A stretch of 17,158 nt of DNA, taken from the NCBI GenBank assembly GCA_051649785.1, contig JBOFHT010000045.1, positions 1 through 17,158 on the forward strand. Direction: 5' to 3'. The DNA is from JBOFHT01 sp051649785 (GTDB lineage: Archaea > Methanobacteriota > Methanobacteria > Methanobacteriales > Methanobacteriaceae). Positions within the stretch are counted from its first letter, which is position 1. Every line of letters starts with the position of its first letter. The notes under the pieces were generated by a model, which saw only the letters and a program-made list of their open reading frames with translations, was not told the DNA's origin and did not search any database. Position numbers and translations under genes: made by a program. Positions 1-6,871 of the stretch are shown here, piece after piece.

Positions 1-762
1 ATCCATACTATGTTAGATTTACATAATGCAGGAGGAATTCCTGCTGTTATTAAAACACTAAAAAATAAAATATATGGGAACTGTATTACTTGTACTGGTA
101 ATTCTGTATCTGAAAATATTAGTATATTAGAAGATAATCTCGGAATTAAACATGATAGCACTGATTTAATCTTTAATAAAGAAGTAATTCACTCATTAGA
201 TAATCCTGTTCACCTTGAAGGTGGAATAGCTATTTTAAAAGGTAATTTAGCCCCAAATGGTTCTGTTGTTAAACAAGGTGCTGTTGATGAAAGTATGATG
301 TATCATAAAGGCCCAGCTAAAGTATTTAATAGTGAAGAAGACACAGTTAAAGCAATTTATAATGGTGAAATTGTTGAGGGTGATGTTATTGTTATAAGTT
401 GTGAAGGTCCTAAAGGAGGTCCTGGAATGCGTGAAATGCTTAATCCAACATCTGCAATTGCAGGATTAGGTATTAAAAATGTAGCACTTATTACTGACGG
501 CAGATTTTCAGGTGGAACACGTGGTCCATGTATAGGCCATATTTCACCAGAAGCTGTTGCAGGAGGCCCAATAGCAGCTATAAATAATGGAGATATTATT
601 ATTATTGATATTAAAAATAGAGACCTTAGTGTTGAACTTAGTGATAGTGAAATTAATAAGAGAATATCTAAGTTTAAAGCCCCTAAAAAGAATGTTAAGG
701 GCTGGTTAAAACGTTACCAGAAATTAGCTAGCTCAGCTGATGAAGGTGGAGTTTTAAAATAG
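1..762 (+). CDS. ilvD: Dihydroxy-acid dehydratase, C-terminal part (5' end outside window)
   Basis: IlvD dehydrates 2,3-dihydroxy-3-methylbutanoate and its methylpentanoate homologue to the 2-oxo acids, the third common step of valine and isoleucine synthesis; the family is cytosolic and uses an Fe-S cluster. The frame is open from base 1, so the gene is cut by the window edge. About 253 residues remain of the roughly 550 usual for the family, and the first visible ATG (position 10) is internal. Family-typical stretches are DLHNAGGIPAV near the left edge, GPKGGPGMREML (about bases 409-444) and DGRFSGGTRGPCIGHISPEA (about 499-558), followed by the normal end of the swivel domain. The stop TAG is at 760-762. 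It acts with IlvBNC encoded at 9901-13383, but on a separate transcript. Identity is secure; the Fe-S ligands lie mostly upstream and cannot be checked. Confidence 0.95.
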   Translation: MHTMLDLHNAGGIPAVIKTLKNKIYGNCITCTGNSVSENISILEDNLGIKHDSTDLIFNKEVIHSLDNPVHLEGGIAILKGNLAPNGSVVKQGAVDESMMYHKGPAKVFNSEEDTVKAIYNGEIVEGDVIVISCEGPKGGPGMREMLNPTSAIAGLGIKNVALITDGRFSGGTRGPCIGHISPEAVAGGPIAAINNGDIIIIDIKNRDLSVELSDSEINKRISKFKAPKKNVKGWLKRYQKLASSADEGGVLK

Positions 763-1082
763 ATTTAAGTTTATATCTTCTGAAAAATAAATAATTGATA
801 TAAAATCCACTGCCAAAATGTTAGTTGCTGGAAAAAATTAATTAGCTGAAATTCAATTAAAGGCAAATTAATCTTAAAAATTATAAAAACTAAAAAATTT
901 ACAGTCCCATATAAAATGCTATAATTAAATACTAGAATTAACAAAATTAATATAAGCAAATTTAAAATTATTATTATTATTGTTATAAATAAATTAAGCA
1001 CTATTAAAAGACTAAAAACTATCAATAAATTAAATAATTGCCATAAATAAATATTATAAAAATTATTAATAGGTGTTAAAAC
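763..1082. other. AT-rich spacer between ilvD and signal peptidase
   Basis: No convincing gene lies here. An 8-bp inverted repeat (770-777 with 797-804, TTTATATC/GATATAAA, 19-nt loop) just after the ilvD stop could be a weak transcript end. An A/T stretch with TATA-like words (1044-1060) and an AGGTG ribosome site at 1071-1075 precede the next gene, so that gene may have its own promoter. The - strand frame open at 771-1025 encodes only a monotonous Ile/Leu/Asn run, as expected from A/T-rich DNA, and is not called. Confidence 0.5.
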
Positions 1083-1502
1083 ATGGATATAAAAGAAATA
1101 ATAGGATATATAGCTATTATAATCATTATATTAATAGCTGCCCAGCATATGAATGTTGTGGTTTCCGGAAGTATGGAACCTGTCCTTTATAGAGGAGACA
1201 TAGTTGTTATTCAAAAAGCTAACTTTTTAGGAATTAATGAATTTGACACAAACAACTTAAAAGTAGGAGATATAGTTGTTTATAATGCCAAATGGTTCCC
1301 AAATCCAGTTATTCATAGGATAATTGGTATTGAAGATGTTAATGGAAGTAAGTATTATATTATTAAAGGAGATAATAATCCCACACCAGATCCCTATCTA
1401 GTAAGTCCTTCGGAAATAACAGATAAGGTTTTAACAATAGGAGAACAACCAGTTATTATTCCTAAAGTAGGTTATATTACTATTTGGATTAAAGGGCTTT
1501 AG
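1083..1502 (+). CDS. Signal peptidase I, archaeal (Sec11/S26B) type
   Basis: A membrane protease that removes signal peptides from proteins exported through Sec, acting on the outer face of the cytoplasmic membrane. The 139-residue protein has one N-terminal membrane segment (about residues 5-22). This is followed by SGSMEP with the presumed nucleophile Ser30, then NPVIHRI with His78 in the place of the bacterial lysine, and the KGDNNPTPD box with Asp97 and Asp103 as candidates for the third catalytic residue. The Ser/His/Asp arrangement is that of archaeal and ER-type signal peptidases. Length is normal for small archaeal members. The ATG has AGGTG at 1071-1075, 7 nt upstream. It lies between ilvD and argS on the same strand. 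The adhesin-like protein at 6872, which carries a signal peptide, would be a plausible substrate; that link is inference. Confidence 0.92.
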   Translation: MDIKEIIGYIAIIIIILIAAQHMNVVVSGSMEPVLYRGDIVVIQKANFLGINEFDTNNLKVGDIVVYNAKWFPNPVIHRIIGIEDVNGSKYYIIKGDNNPTPDPYLVSPSEITDKVLTIGEQPVIIPKVGYITIWIKGL

Positions 1503-1721
1503 TTTCTATTGCCTAAAATCATTTTCATATTTAACACTTTAAAAAAAATTAATAATGTAGCTAATCAAAGTAAAAAAAATATTACCTGCAAATCTGTTAC
1601 TAATAATACTATTAATAACAATACAATTAATAAAAAAGCTATTAATAATAATGCCATTAGTAAAAATACTATTAATAATTATAATACAATTAACAATTAC
1701 ATTTTCTTTATCGGTGACTTT
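1503..1721 (+). repeat. Asn-codon low-complexity leader, open in frame with argS
   Basis: From the TTG at 1509 to the argS ATG at 1722, 71 codons are open in the argS frame. The second half (about 1600-1700) is a degenerate repeat of ACT/GCT-ATT-AAT-AAT words and would read as TINNNTINKKAINNNAISK. A strand-specific triplet pattern of this kind is unlike ordinary AT-rich spacer. I do not call it part of argS: the conserved ArgRS N-terminus starts at MYIKLKNDAL, and that ATG has its own ribosome site GGTGA at 1713-1717. The spacer could be repeat-expanded DNA, or less likely a translated low-complexity extension. Confidence 0.6.
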
Positions 1722-3557
1722 ATGTATATTAAACTTAAAAATGATGCTTTAAATTTATTAAAAGATACTTTAAATCAGTTAAATTATCCAATTCCGGATG
1801 AGGTTAAATTTGAAGAGCCTCCTAATCCCAAAATGGGAGATTTAGCTACTACTATTTCTTTCCAATTAGCTAAGGAACTTAAAAAATCTCCTATGGATAT
1901 TACTAATGAAATATTAGCTATTTTAACTCCTAAAATAGAGGATATAGCTAATTTTAAAAAAGTAGAATCAAAAGGACCTTATATAAATTTTTTTATTGAT
2001 TATAATAATTTTTCAAGAGATTTACTTAATAATATTAATGAAAACTATGGAACTAATTTAAAATCTAATAACTCTAATAACTCTACTACATCTAATAATA
2101 GCAATAAAAAGATTATTTTAGAACATACCTCAGCTAATCCTAACGGCCCATTACATGTAGGCCACCTTAGAAATGCAATTATTGGTGATTCATTAGGAAG
2201 AGTTTTAAAGGCAGCTGGAGAAGATGTTGAGACCCAATACTATGTTAATGATATGGGACGTCAAATAGCTATTGTTGTTTTTGGATTAACTGAACTTAAG
2301 ATTCCTTTTGATGAAAATGCTCCTAAAAAGAAAGATCATCAAATTGGAGAGTTATATTACAAAGCCAATACAGAATTAAATGAAAATCCAGAATATGGTA
2401 TTAGTGTTGGGAATCTAATTAAGTCTTATGAAGCCAATGAAAGTGAAGAACTTAATAATACTTTTAAAAAAGCTGTTAACAACTGTTTAGATGGAATGAA
2501 GGAAACCCTCACTAATATAAATGTAGAACATGATAATTTTGTATGGGAAGAGCAATTTGTTAGAAATGGTGATGTTGATAAAGTTGTAGATGATTTAGTA
2601 GCTACAGGTCATACTATATTTGATGAAGTTTTACAACTTAATTTAGAAGAGTTTAATATTGAAAAAGGGCTTGTTCTTCGTCGTAGTGATGGTACTTCAC
2701 TTTATTCAACTAGGGATTTGGCATATCACAACGAAAAATCTAAAAATGCAGGAGTTGTAATTGATGTTCTTGGAGCAGACCATAAACTAGCTGTTGACCA
2801 GATTAGTGGAGCTTTAAAACTTTTAGATAAAACAGTTCCAGAAGTAGTCTTTTATGAGTTTATGACACTTCCAGAAGGTTCAATGTCAACTCGTCGTGGC
2901 GTATTTATTTCAATTGATGATTTAATACTTGAAACTATAAAAAGGGCAAAAGAAGAAATAGAAAAAAGGCGTTCCGACCTTAGTAATAAGGAAGTAGGTG
3001 AAATAGCTCATGAAATAGCTATTGGTGCTATAAGGTATTATATAGCTAAAATTTCACCTGAAAAACACGTAGTGTTTAAATGGGAAGAAGCACTAAGTTT
3101 TGAAAGAGGTTGTGCTTCTATACAGTATGCACATGCAAGGGCTTCTAAATTAATTAAAAAAGCATTAACTAAAGAAGAATCTGATGTTAGTACTGCAAAT
3201 AATAAGGATAATGAGGATAATAATAATATTAATGTAAATAAGGACAATGAGGGTAATCATAATGAAGTTAAAATAGATATCAATGAAGATTGGGTTCCTA
3301 ATGAAACCGAAATTGAACTTATTCGGATTTTAGCTAAATTCCCTGAAATTGTTTTAGAATCTGCTAATTTAAGAAGAGTTCACCATATTGCTCAATATTC
3401 ACAAGATTTAGCTAGTGCTTTTAACAAATTCTATAAATCAGAACAAGTAATTGATTCTGAATTCGAATCTACAAGATTATTACTAGTTGAAAAGTCTAAA
3501 ATAGCTATCAAAAATTCATTAGAACTTTTAGGAGTCGTAGCTCCTGAAATAATGTAA
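1722..3557 (+). CDS. argS: Arginyl-tRNA synthetase (class I)
   Basis: Charges tRNA-Arg with arginine in the cytosol. The 611-residue protein has the N-terminal Add-1 domain (about 1-110), the class I HIGH signature as HVGH at about residue 144, the ArgRS-typical SMSTRRG in place of KMSKS at about 387, and the QYAHARA segment leading into the C-terminal anticodon-binding DALR domain, which ends in a normal GVVAPEIM. Two Asn-rich insertions interrupt it: about residues 112-129, between Add-1 and the catalytic core, and about 491-514, between catalytic core and anticodon domain. Both sit at domain borders, so activity is probably retained. Start chosen at 1722 because of GGTGA at 1713-1717 and because the conserved N-terminus begins there; the frame itself stays open up to a TTG at 1509. 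It follows the signal peptidase by 219 bases and converges on argF. Confidence 0.95.
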   Translation: MYIKLKNDALNLLKDTLNQLNYPIPDEVKFEEPPNPKMGDLATTISFQLAKELKKSPMDITNEILAILTPKIEDIANFKKVESKGPYINFFIDYNNFSRDLLNNINENYGTNLKSNNSNNSTTSNNSNKKIILEHTSANPNGPLHVGHLRNAIIGDSLGRVLKAAGEDVETQYYVNDMGRQIAIVVFGLTELKIPFDENAPKKKDHQIGELYYKANTELNENPEYGISVGNLIKSYEANESEELNNTFKKAVNNCLDGMKETLTNINVEHDNFVWEEQFVRNGDVDKVVDDLVATGHTIFDEVLQLNLEEFNIEKGLVLRRSDGTSLYSTRDLAYHNEKSKNAGVVIDVLGADHKLAVDQISGALKLLDKTVPEVVFYEFMTLPEGSMSTRRGVFISIDDLILETIKRAKEEIEKRRSDLSNKEVGEIAHEIAIGAIRYYIAKISPEKHVVFKWEEALSFERGCASIQYAHARASKLIKKALTKEESDVSTANNKDNEDNNNINVNKDNEGNHNEVKIDINEDWVPNETEIELIRILAKFPEIVLESANLRRVHHIAQYSQDLASAFNKFYKSEQVIDSEFESTRLLLVEKSKIAIKNSLELLGVVAPEIM

Positions 3558-3581
3558 ATAAGTTAAAAATAAAGAATTTAT

Positions 3582-3638
3582 AAAAAAATAATTATAAAAA
3601 AATAATTATAGAAAAATAATTATAGAAAAAATAGCTAT
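3582..3638. repeat. 14-bp tandem repeat, about four copies
   Basis: Four consecutive units of about 14 bases with consensus ARAAAAATAATTAT lie at 3582-3595, 3596-3609, 3610-3623 and 3624-3638. The first two are identical, the third has AG for AA, and the last is altered to ATAGCTAT with one extra base. They occupy the start of the argS-argF convergent spacer. No function is evident. Confidence 0.65.
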
Positions 3639-3696
3639 AATAAGTAAGATATATGAAAATATAGTAACGAAAAGTATTGAAAAGCAAAAATCTAAT

Positions 3697-3746
3697 AAAA
3701 TAAATAGGGAATTAATATAATAACTACTAATTTCCCTATTTATTTT
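3697..3746. terminator. Bidirectional hairpin terminator between argS and argF
   Basis: Left arm 3697-3714 pairs with right arm 3728-3746 (arm core AAATAAATAGGGAA / TTCCCTATTTATTT) with one bulged base and a 13-nt loop. It stands exactly in the convergent gap. The right arm overlaps the argF stop codon (3740-3742), so the same stem would sit at the 3' end of both transcripts. The arms end in A/T runs, giving a U-rich side in each direction. Confidence 0.7.
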
Positions 3747-4657
3747 AAGTAGTGGTATAAAATAGCTTTTTGAGCATGAAGCCTGTTTTCAGCTTGGTCA
3801 ATTACAACAGAATTAGAGCTGTCAATAACCGAAGAACTAACTTCTTGACCTCTAATAGCAGGAAGACAGTGCATAAATATTGCATCACTATTAGCCATTG
3901 CCATTATATCGTCTGTGATTTGATAAATAGCTAAATCATTAAGACGTTTTTCTTTTTCTTTTTCATCCCCCATACTAACCCAAACATCAGTATAAAGAAC
4001 ATCAGCACCACTAGCCACGGTATCTATATCATCGGTAATAGCTATAACAGATCCCCTTTTTTTAGCTATCTTTTTTGCTTTTTCTACAATTTCAGAGTGT
4101 GGTTCATATCCTTTTGGACAAGCTACATACATATCCATTCCTAAAATTGCACAAATAAGTAGTAACGAGTTACATACATTATTCCCATCACCAAAATAGG
4201 CAAATTTTCCATTAAAAGCTTTTTCGCCTTTATGTTCCCGAATAGTTTGCATATCAGCTAGTGCTTGACAAGGGTGTTCTAAGTTAGTTAATCCATTGAT
4301 TATTGGAACATCCGAGTATTTTGCAAATTCAACTACATCATCATGCTCAATAGCCCTTATCATTATTCCATTAACAAATCTACTTAATACTTTAGAAGTA
4401 TCGGCTATTGGTTCTCCTCTCCCCATTTGTATATCTTCAGGTGCTAAAAATAATGCATTTCCACCTAATTCATACATTCCTACTTCAAAGGATACTCTTG
4501 TACGTGTTGAAGACTTTTGAAAAATCATAGCTAAAGATTTTTTATCAAGTGGGTTTTTTTCAACTTTATTTGCCTTAAAATTGTCAGCTAAGTCTAAAAG
4601 ATATTCTATATCTTCTGCAATATCATATACTGACAGTAAATCTTTTATTTTTGCCAT
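3740..4657 (-). CDS. argF: Ornithine carbamoyltransferase
   Basis: Joins ornithine and carbamoyl phosphate to citrulline in arginine synthesis; a cytosolic enzyme, trimeric in the family. The 305 residues are a normal length. The carbamoyl-phosphate loop SSTRTR is at residues 49-54, HPCQ at 128-131, the ornithine-binding region DVWVSMG at 224-230, and HCLP at 263-266. HCLP and SMG distinguish it from aspartate carbamoyltransferase. The ATG has a strong GGGGAG ribosome site 9 nt upstream on the - strand (4667-4672). purD lies upstream on the same strand with a 159-base gap holding no clear terminator, so co-transcription is possible. The 3' end shares a hairpin with argS. Identity is secure. 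Confidence 0.97.
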   Translation of the reverse strand: MAKIKDLLSVYDIAEDIEYLLDLADNFKANKVEKNPLDKKSLAMIFQKSSTRTRVSFEVGMYELGGNALFLAPEDIQMGRGEPIADTSKVLSRFVNGIMIRAIEHDDVVEFAKYSDVPIINGLTNLEHPCQALADMQTIREHKGEKAFNGKFAYFGDGNNVCNSLLLICAILGMDMYVACPKGYEPHSEIVEKAKKIAKKRGSVIAITDDIDTVASGADVLYTDVWVSMGDEKEKEKRLNDLAIYQITDDIMAMANSDAIFMHCLPAIRGQEVSSSVIDSSNSVVIDQAENRLHAQKAILYHYLK

Positions 4658-4730
4658 TTAATCATCTCCCCCTATAAATATTATGAAATAATATAATCAA
4701 TAACATTATTTTTCTATATCATATTCTGCA

Positions 4731-4802
4731 TTAGATATATAATTAGATATTATTAATTAAACAGTATTAATAGATATTAATAGATATTGTTATTAGATAT
4801 TA
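4731..4802. repeat. Cluster of TTAGATAT/ATAGATAT repeats between purD and argF
   Basis: TAGATAT occurs at 4732, 4744, 4771, 4781 and 4794, partly as a 10-bp tandem (ATTAATAGAT twice). This lies about 75-145 bases upstream of argF (read on the - strand) and just after the purD stop. It could be slippage-grown spacer DNA or a regulatory array for argF; the sequence does not decide. Confidence 0.45.
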
Positions 4803-4816
4803 TTTATCTAATTCAT

Positions 4817-6142
4817 TTACTGAGTTCTAATACTTTTCATATTAGATATTCTTTTTTCAATTATTTCTTGAGTTCCTACATCTTTTCTATGGTATAAATT
4901 ACCTTTAACAAACTTACAAGCAGCTTCAGCTATTTTCTCAGCTTCGGAAAGATTATTACTTATCCCTACAATTCCTAATGCACGGGATGAGGAAGTATAA
5001 ACACCATCTTCTTTTTGGCTTACAGCTGCATAAAAGCACTTAGCACCAATCTTTTCAATAGCTACTTCATCTACATCAATTTTTTCATTTGCAAACTTAG
5101 TTTCAGGATAGCCATCAGGAACAATATATTTACAAACAGAAGCACTTGGCTCAAATTCTACTTTACTAAGAGTTCCATCAATAATAGCTTTACAAACATC
5201 AATCATAGGTGTTTTAATTAATGGAAGAATATTCATAACTTCAGGATCTCCGAAACGTGCATTATATTCAATTAATTTAGGCCCATCTTCAGATAACATA
5301 AATTGCCCATATAATATTCCTTTATAAGGTGCTGTTTCTTTAGCTATTGCTTTTACTGTTTCTTCCATGATTTTAACAGCCTCATTATAATCTTCTTGGT
5401 TCATAAATGGAAGTAATCCTTTATTAGAATAAGATCCCATTCCCCCAGTAATTGGCCCGCTATCTCCCTCAAATGCATGAGGATGATCTTGTGCAGCAGG
5501 CATAGGTACAATAGTTTCCCCATCAGAAAAAGCTTGTATTGTAAATTCTTCTCCAATGACACGTTCTTCAATAATAACTTTTGGATGACCTCCCATTTTA
5601 CTTTCCATAACTTCACGAGCATATTCAATAGCTTCGTTATTATCTTTTAAATGGTCGCCTACAATTTTAACTCCTTTTCCACCTGTTAATCCAATTGGTT
5701 TAACTACAACATCATTTTCATAGCTATTTAAGAATTTTTCAATATCTTCAAACTTATCAAATACTTTATATGTAATGGAACCTGAAATATTATGATTTTC
5801 AAATAAATTTCGCATAAATGACTTATTTGTCTCTATTTGTGCTGGATCTTTTTTAGGGCCTACACATTTGATTCCCGCTTCTTCTAATTTATCTACTATC
5901 CCTACTTCAAGAGGAGCTTCAGGACCTATAACTGCAATTTCAATTCCATTTTCTTTTGCAAATTCAACTACATTTTCTACTTCCATTTCACTTCCAATTT
6001 TATAAGTAGCTATTTTAGCAATACCTGGATTTTTATTTGACATATATGAGTATAATTCAATGTTTGAAGCATTATTATTAGCAATTAAAGCTTCACAAAT
6101 TGCATGTTCCCTTGCGCCTGTTCCAACAACTAGTACTTTCAT
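4817..6142 (-). CDS. purD: Phosphoribosylamine--glycine ligase (GAR synthetase)
   Basis: An ATP-grasp enzyme that joins phosphoribosylamine and glycine to glycinamide ribonucleotide, the second step of purine synthesis, in the cytosol. Visible marks are the N-terminal Rossmann-like start MKVLVVGTGAREHAI, the ATP-grasp segment KPIGLTGGKGVKIV, QDHPHAFEGDSGPITGGMGS, the metal-binding NARFGDPE, and the C-terminal domain with SSSRALGIVG. From this start it has 441 residues, normal for the family. I prefer the ATG at 6142: an AGTGAT ribosome-like site lies 4 nt before it, and homologues begin at this motif. The ATG at 6154 would add four residues (MSDK) but has no G-rich site before it. A 159-base gap separates it from argF downstream on the same strand. 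Confidence 0.95.
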   Translation of the reverse strand: MKVLVVGTGAREHAICEALIANNNASNIELYSYMSNKNPGIAKIATYKIGSEMEVENVVEFAKENGIEIAVIGPEAPLEVGIVDKLEEAGIKCVGPKKDPAQIETNKSFMRNLFENHNISGSITYKVFDKFEDIEKFLNSYENDVVVKPIGLTGGKGVKIVGDHLKDNNEAIEYAREVMESKMGGHPKVIIEERVIGEEFTIQAFSDGETIVPMPAAQDHPHAFEGDSGPITGGMGSYSNKGLLPFMNQEDYNEAVKIMEETVKAIAKETAPYKGILYGQFMLSEDGPKLIEYNARFGDPEVMNILPLIKTPMIDVCKAIIDGTLSKVEFEPSASVCKYIVPDGYPETKFANEKIDVDEVAIEKIGAKCFYAAVSQKEDGVYTSSSRALGIVGISNNLSEAEKIAEAACKFVKGNLYHRKDVGTQEIIEKRISNMKSIRTQ

Positions 6143-6154
6143 TTTATCACTCAT

Positions 6155-6423
6155 TTAGTTATAAATATTATTATGTATTGTATTTATGTATTATATTATT
6201 GTATATTAATATGTGTTATCTTGAATCTATAAATCCAGAAGAATATGTATTTATGTATTATATTATTGTATATTAATTGTATATTATTATTTGTTTATTT
6301 TTGTTATTATAATTTATTATTTATTTAGATAGTTTACCCAAATAATTTAATAATTAGATAATTTATTATCTACTTAGAAATTTACTTGGATATTTAATAA
6401 TAGTTTTTAGGACCTTAGATTTT
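6155..6423. other. Spacer upstream of purD with a 32-bp direct repeat
   Basis: No gene is seen. The segment should hold the purD promoter (read on the - strand). It contains an exact 32-base direct repeat at 6179-6210 and 6246-6277, 67 bases apart, each copy carrying TATTGTATA (6197-6205 and 6264-6272), a 9-mer that recurs in other spacers of the window. The right end leads into transposase relic sequence; bases 6402-6423 resemble 9099-9118. Confidence 0.6.
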
Positions 6424-6704
6424 TCATGCTTCTGAAAGCTTTTGTAAGACTGTTTTTGTGTTGTAGAATTTGTATGATTTATTAGGTAATAGTGATAATA
6501 CATTTAGTATGGCTGTTCTTTGTACTGATTTTGTTTATATTTATGTATTTTTTTCATGCTTAGTCTTGATTTGCATAATTTGAAAAAGTCTTAGATTTTG
6601 CCCCTTATTAGTTTTTATTGTTTCCAGTTGCTTATTTTTTCTAATAATTGTCTTTTTAATTGTTTGTATAGTTTTTTAGGCTCTTTTTCTAATTTTGTTT
6701 TAGT
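6424..6704 (-). pseudogene. Decayed transposase, C-terminal remnant
   Basis: Read on the - strand, three pieces in different phases join into the end of a DDE-type transposase. Piece A (about 6704-6618) reads KLEKEPKKLYKQLKRQLLEK and ends at a stop. Piece B (6590-6507) contains DFFKLCKSRLSMKKIHKY. Piece C (6534-6424) contains KSVQRTAILNVL, then FYNTKTVLQKLSEA and a terminal TGA. The order FFK..RL.MKKIHKY - LNVL - YNTKT.LQKLSE is how I remember the C-termini of archaeal insertion-sequence transposases of the IS4/IS5-like groups. Two in-frame stops and at least one frameshift make it non-functional, and the N-terminal two thirds and the inverted repeats are absent. The exact IS family is not settled. 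It lies between purD and the adhesin gene. Confidence 0.7.
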
Positions 6705-6871
6705 TAATTATGATAATCATTAAAAATTACATACATTTAAATAGTATAATTAATAAACATTAATATTCATGTGTACTATCATTAGCATATATACTAATGT
6801 TCAATTTTCTTAATAAACAGTTCGTATACAAAAAAACAAATTAACTATATGTAAATGGAGGTGAAAAAACA
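6705..6871 (+). promoter_or_regulatory. Leader region of the adhesin-like gene
   Basis: An A/T-rich upstream region with a TATA-like word (ATAGTATAATTAATAAA, about 6741-6757), a short inverted repeat CATTAG/CTAATG (6780-6785 and 6794-6799, 8-nt spacer), and TTAATAAACA present twice (about 6750 and 6810). The ribosome site GGAGGTGA at 6857-6864 is the strongest in the window and stands 7 nt before the ATG, which suggests high translation. Placement of promoter and start is inference. Confidence 0.4.

Noticed and set aside
771..1025. - strand frame encoding an Ile/Leu/Phe-rich 84-residue protein that looks like membrane segments
   Set aside because: It is the complement of AAT/ATT-rich spacer, has no ribosome site and no pattern beyond base composition.
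1509..1721. N-terminal extension of ArgRS from a TTG start
   Set aside because: The conserved ArgRS N-terminus begins at the ATG at 1722 with its own GGTGA; the extension is low-complexity. Kept as a finding, not as coding.
2880..2900. ArgRS lacking the KMSKS lysine as a defective enzyme
   Set aside because: Many ArgRS proteins naturally lack a canonical KMSKS; SMSTRRG at this place is normal for archaeal members.
6143..6154. Upstream ATG for purD (four extra residues)
   Set aside because: No G-rich ribosome site precedes it, while the ATG at 6142 has AGTGAT and matches the usual family start.
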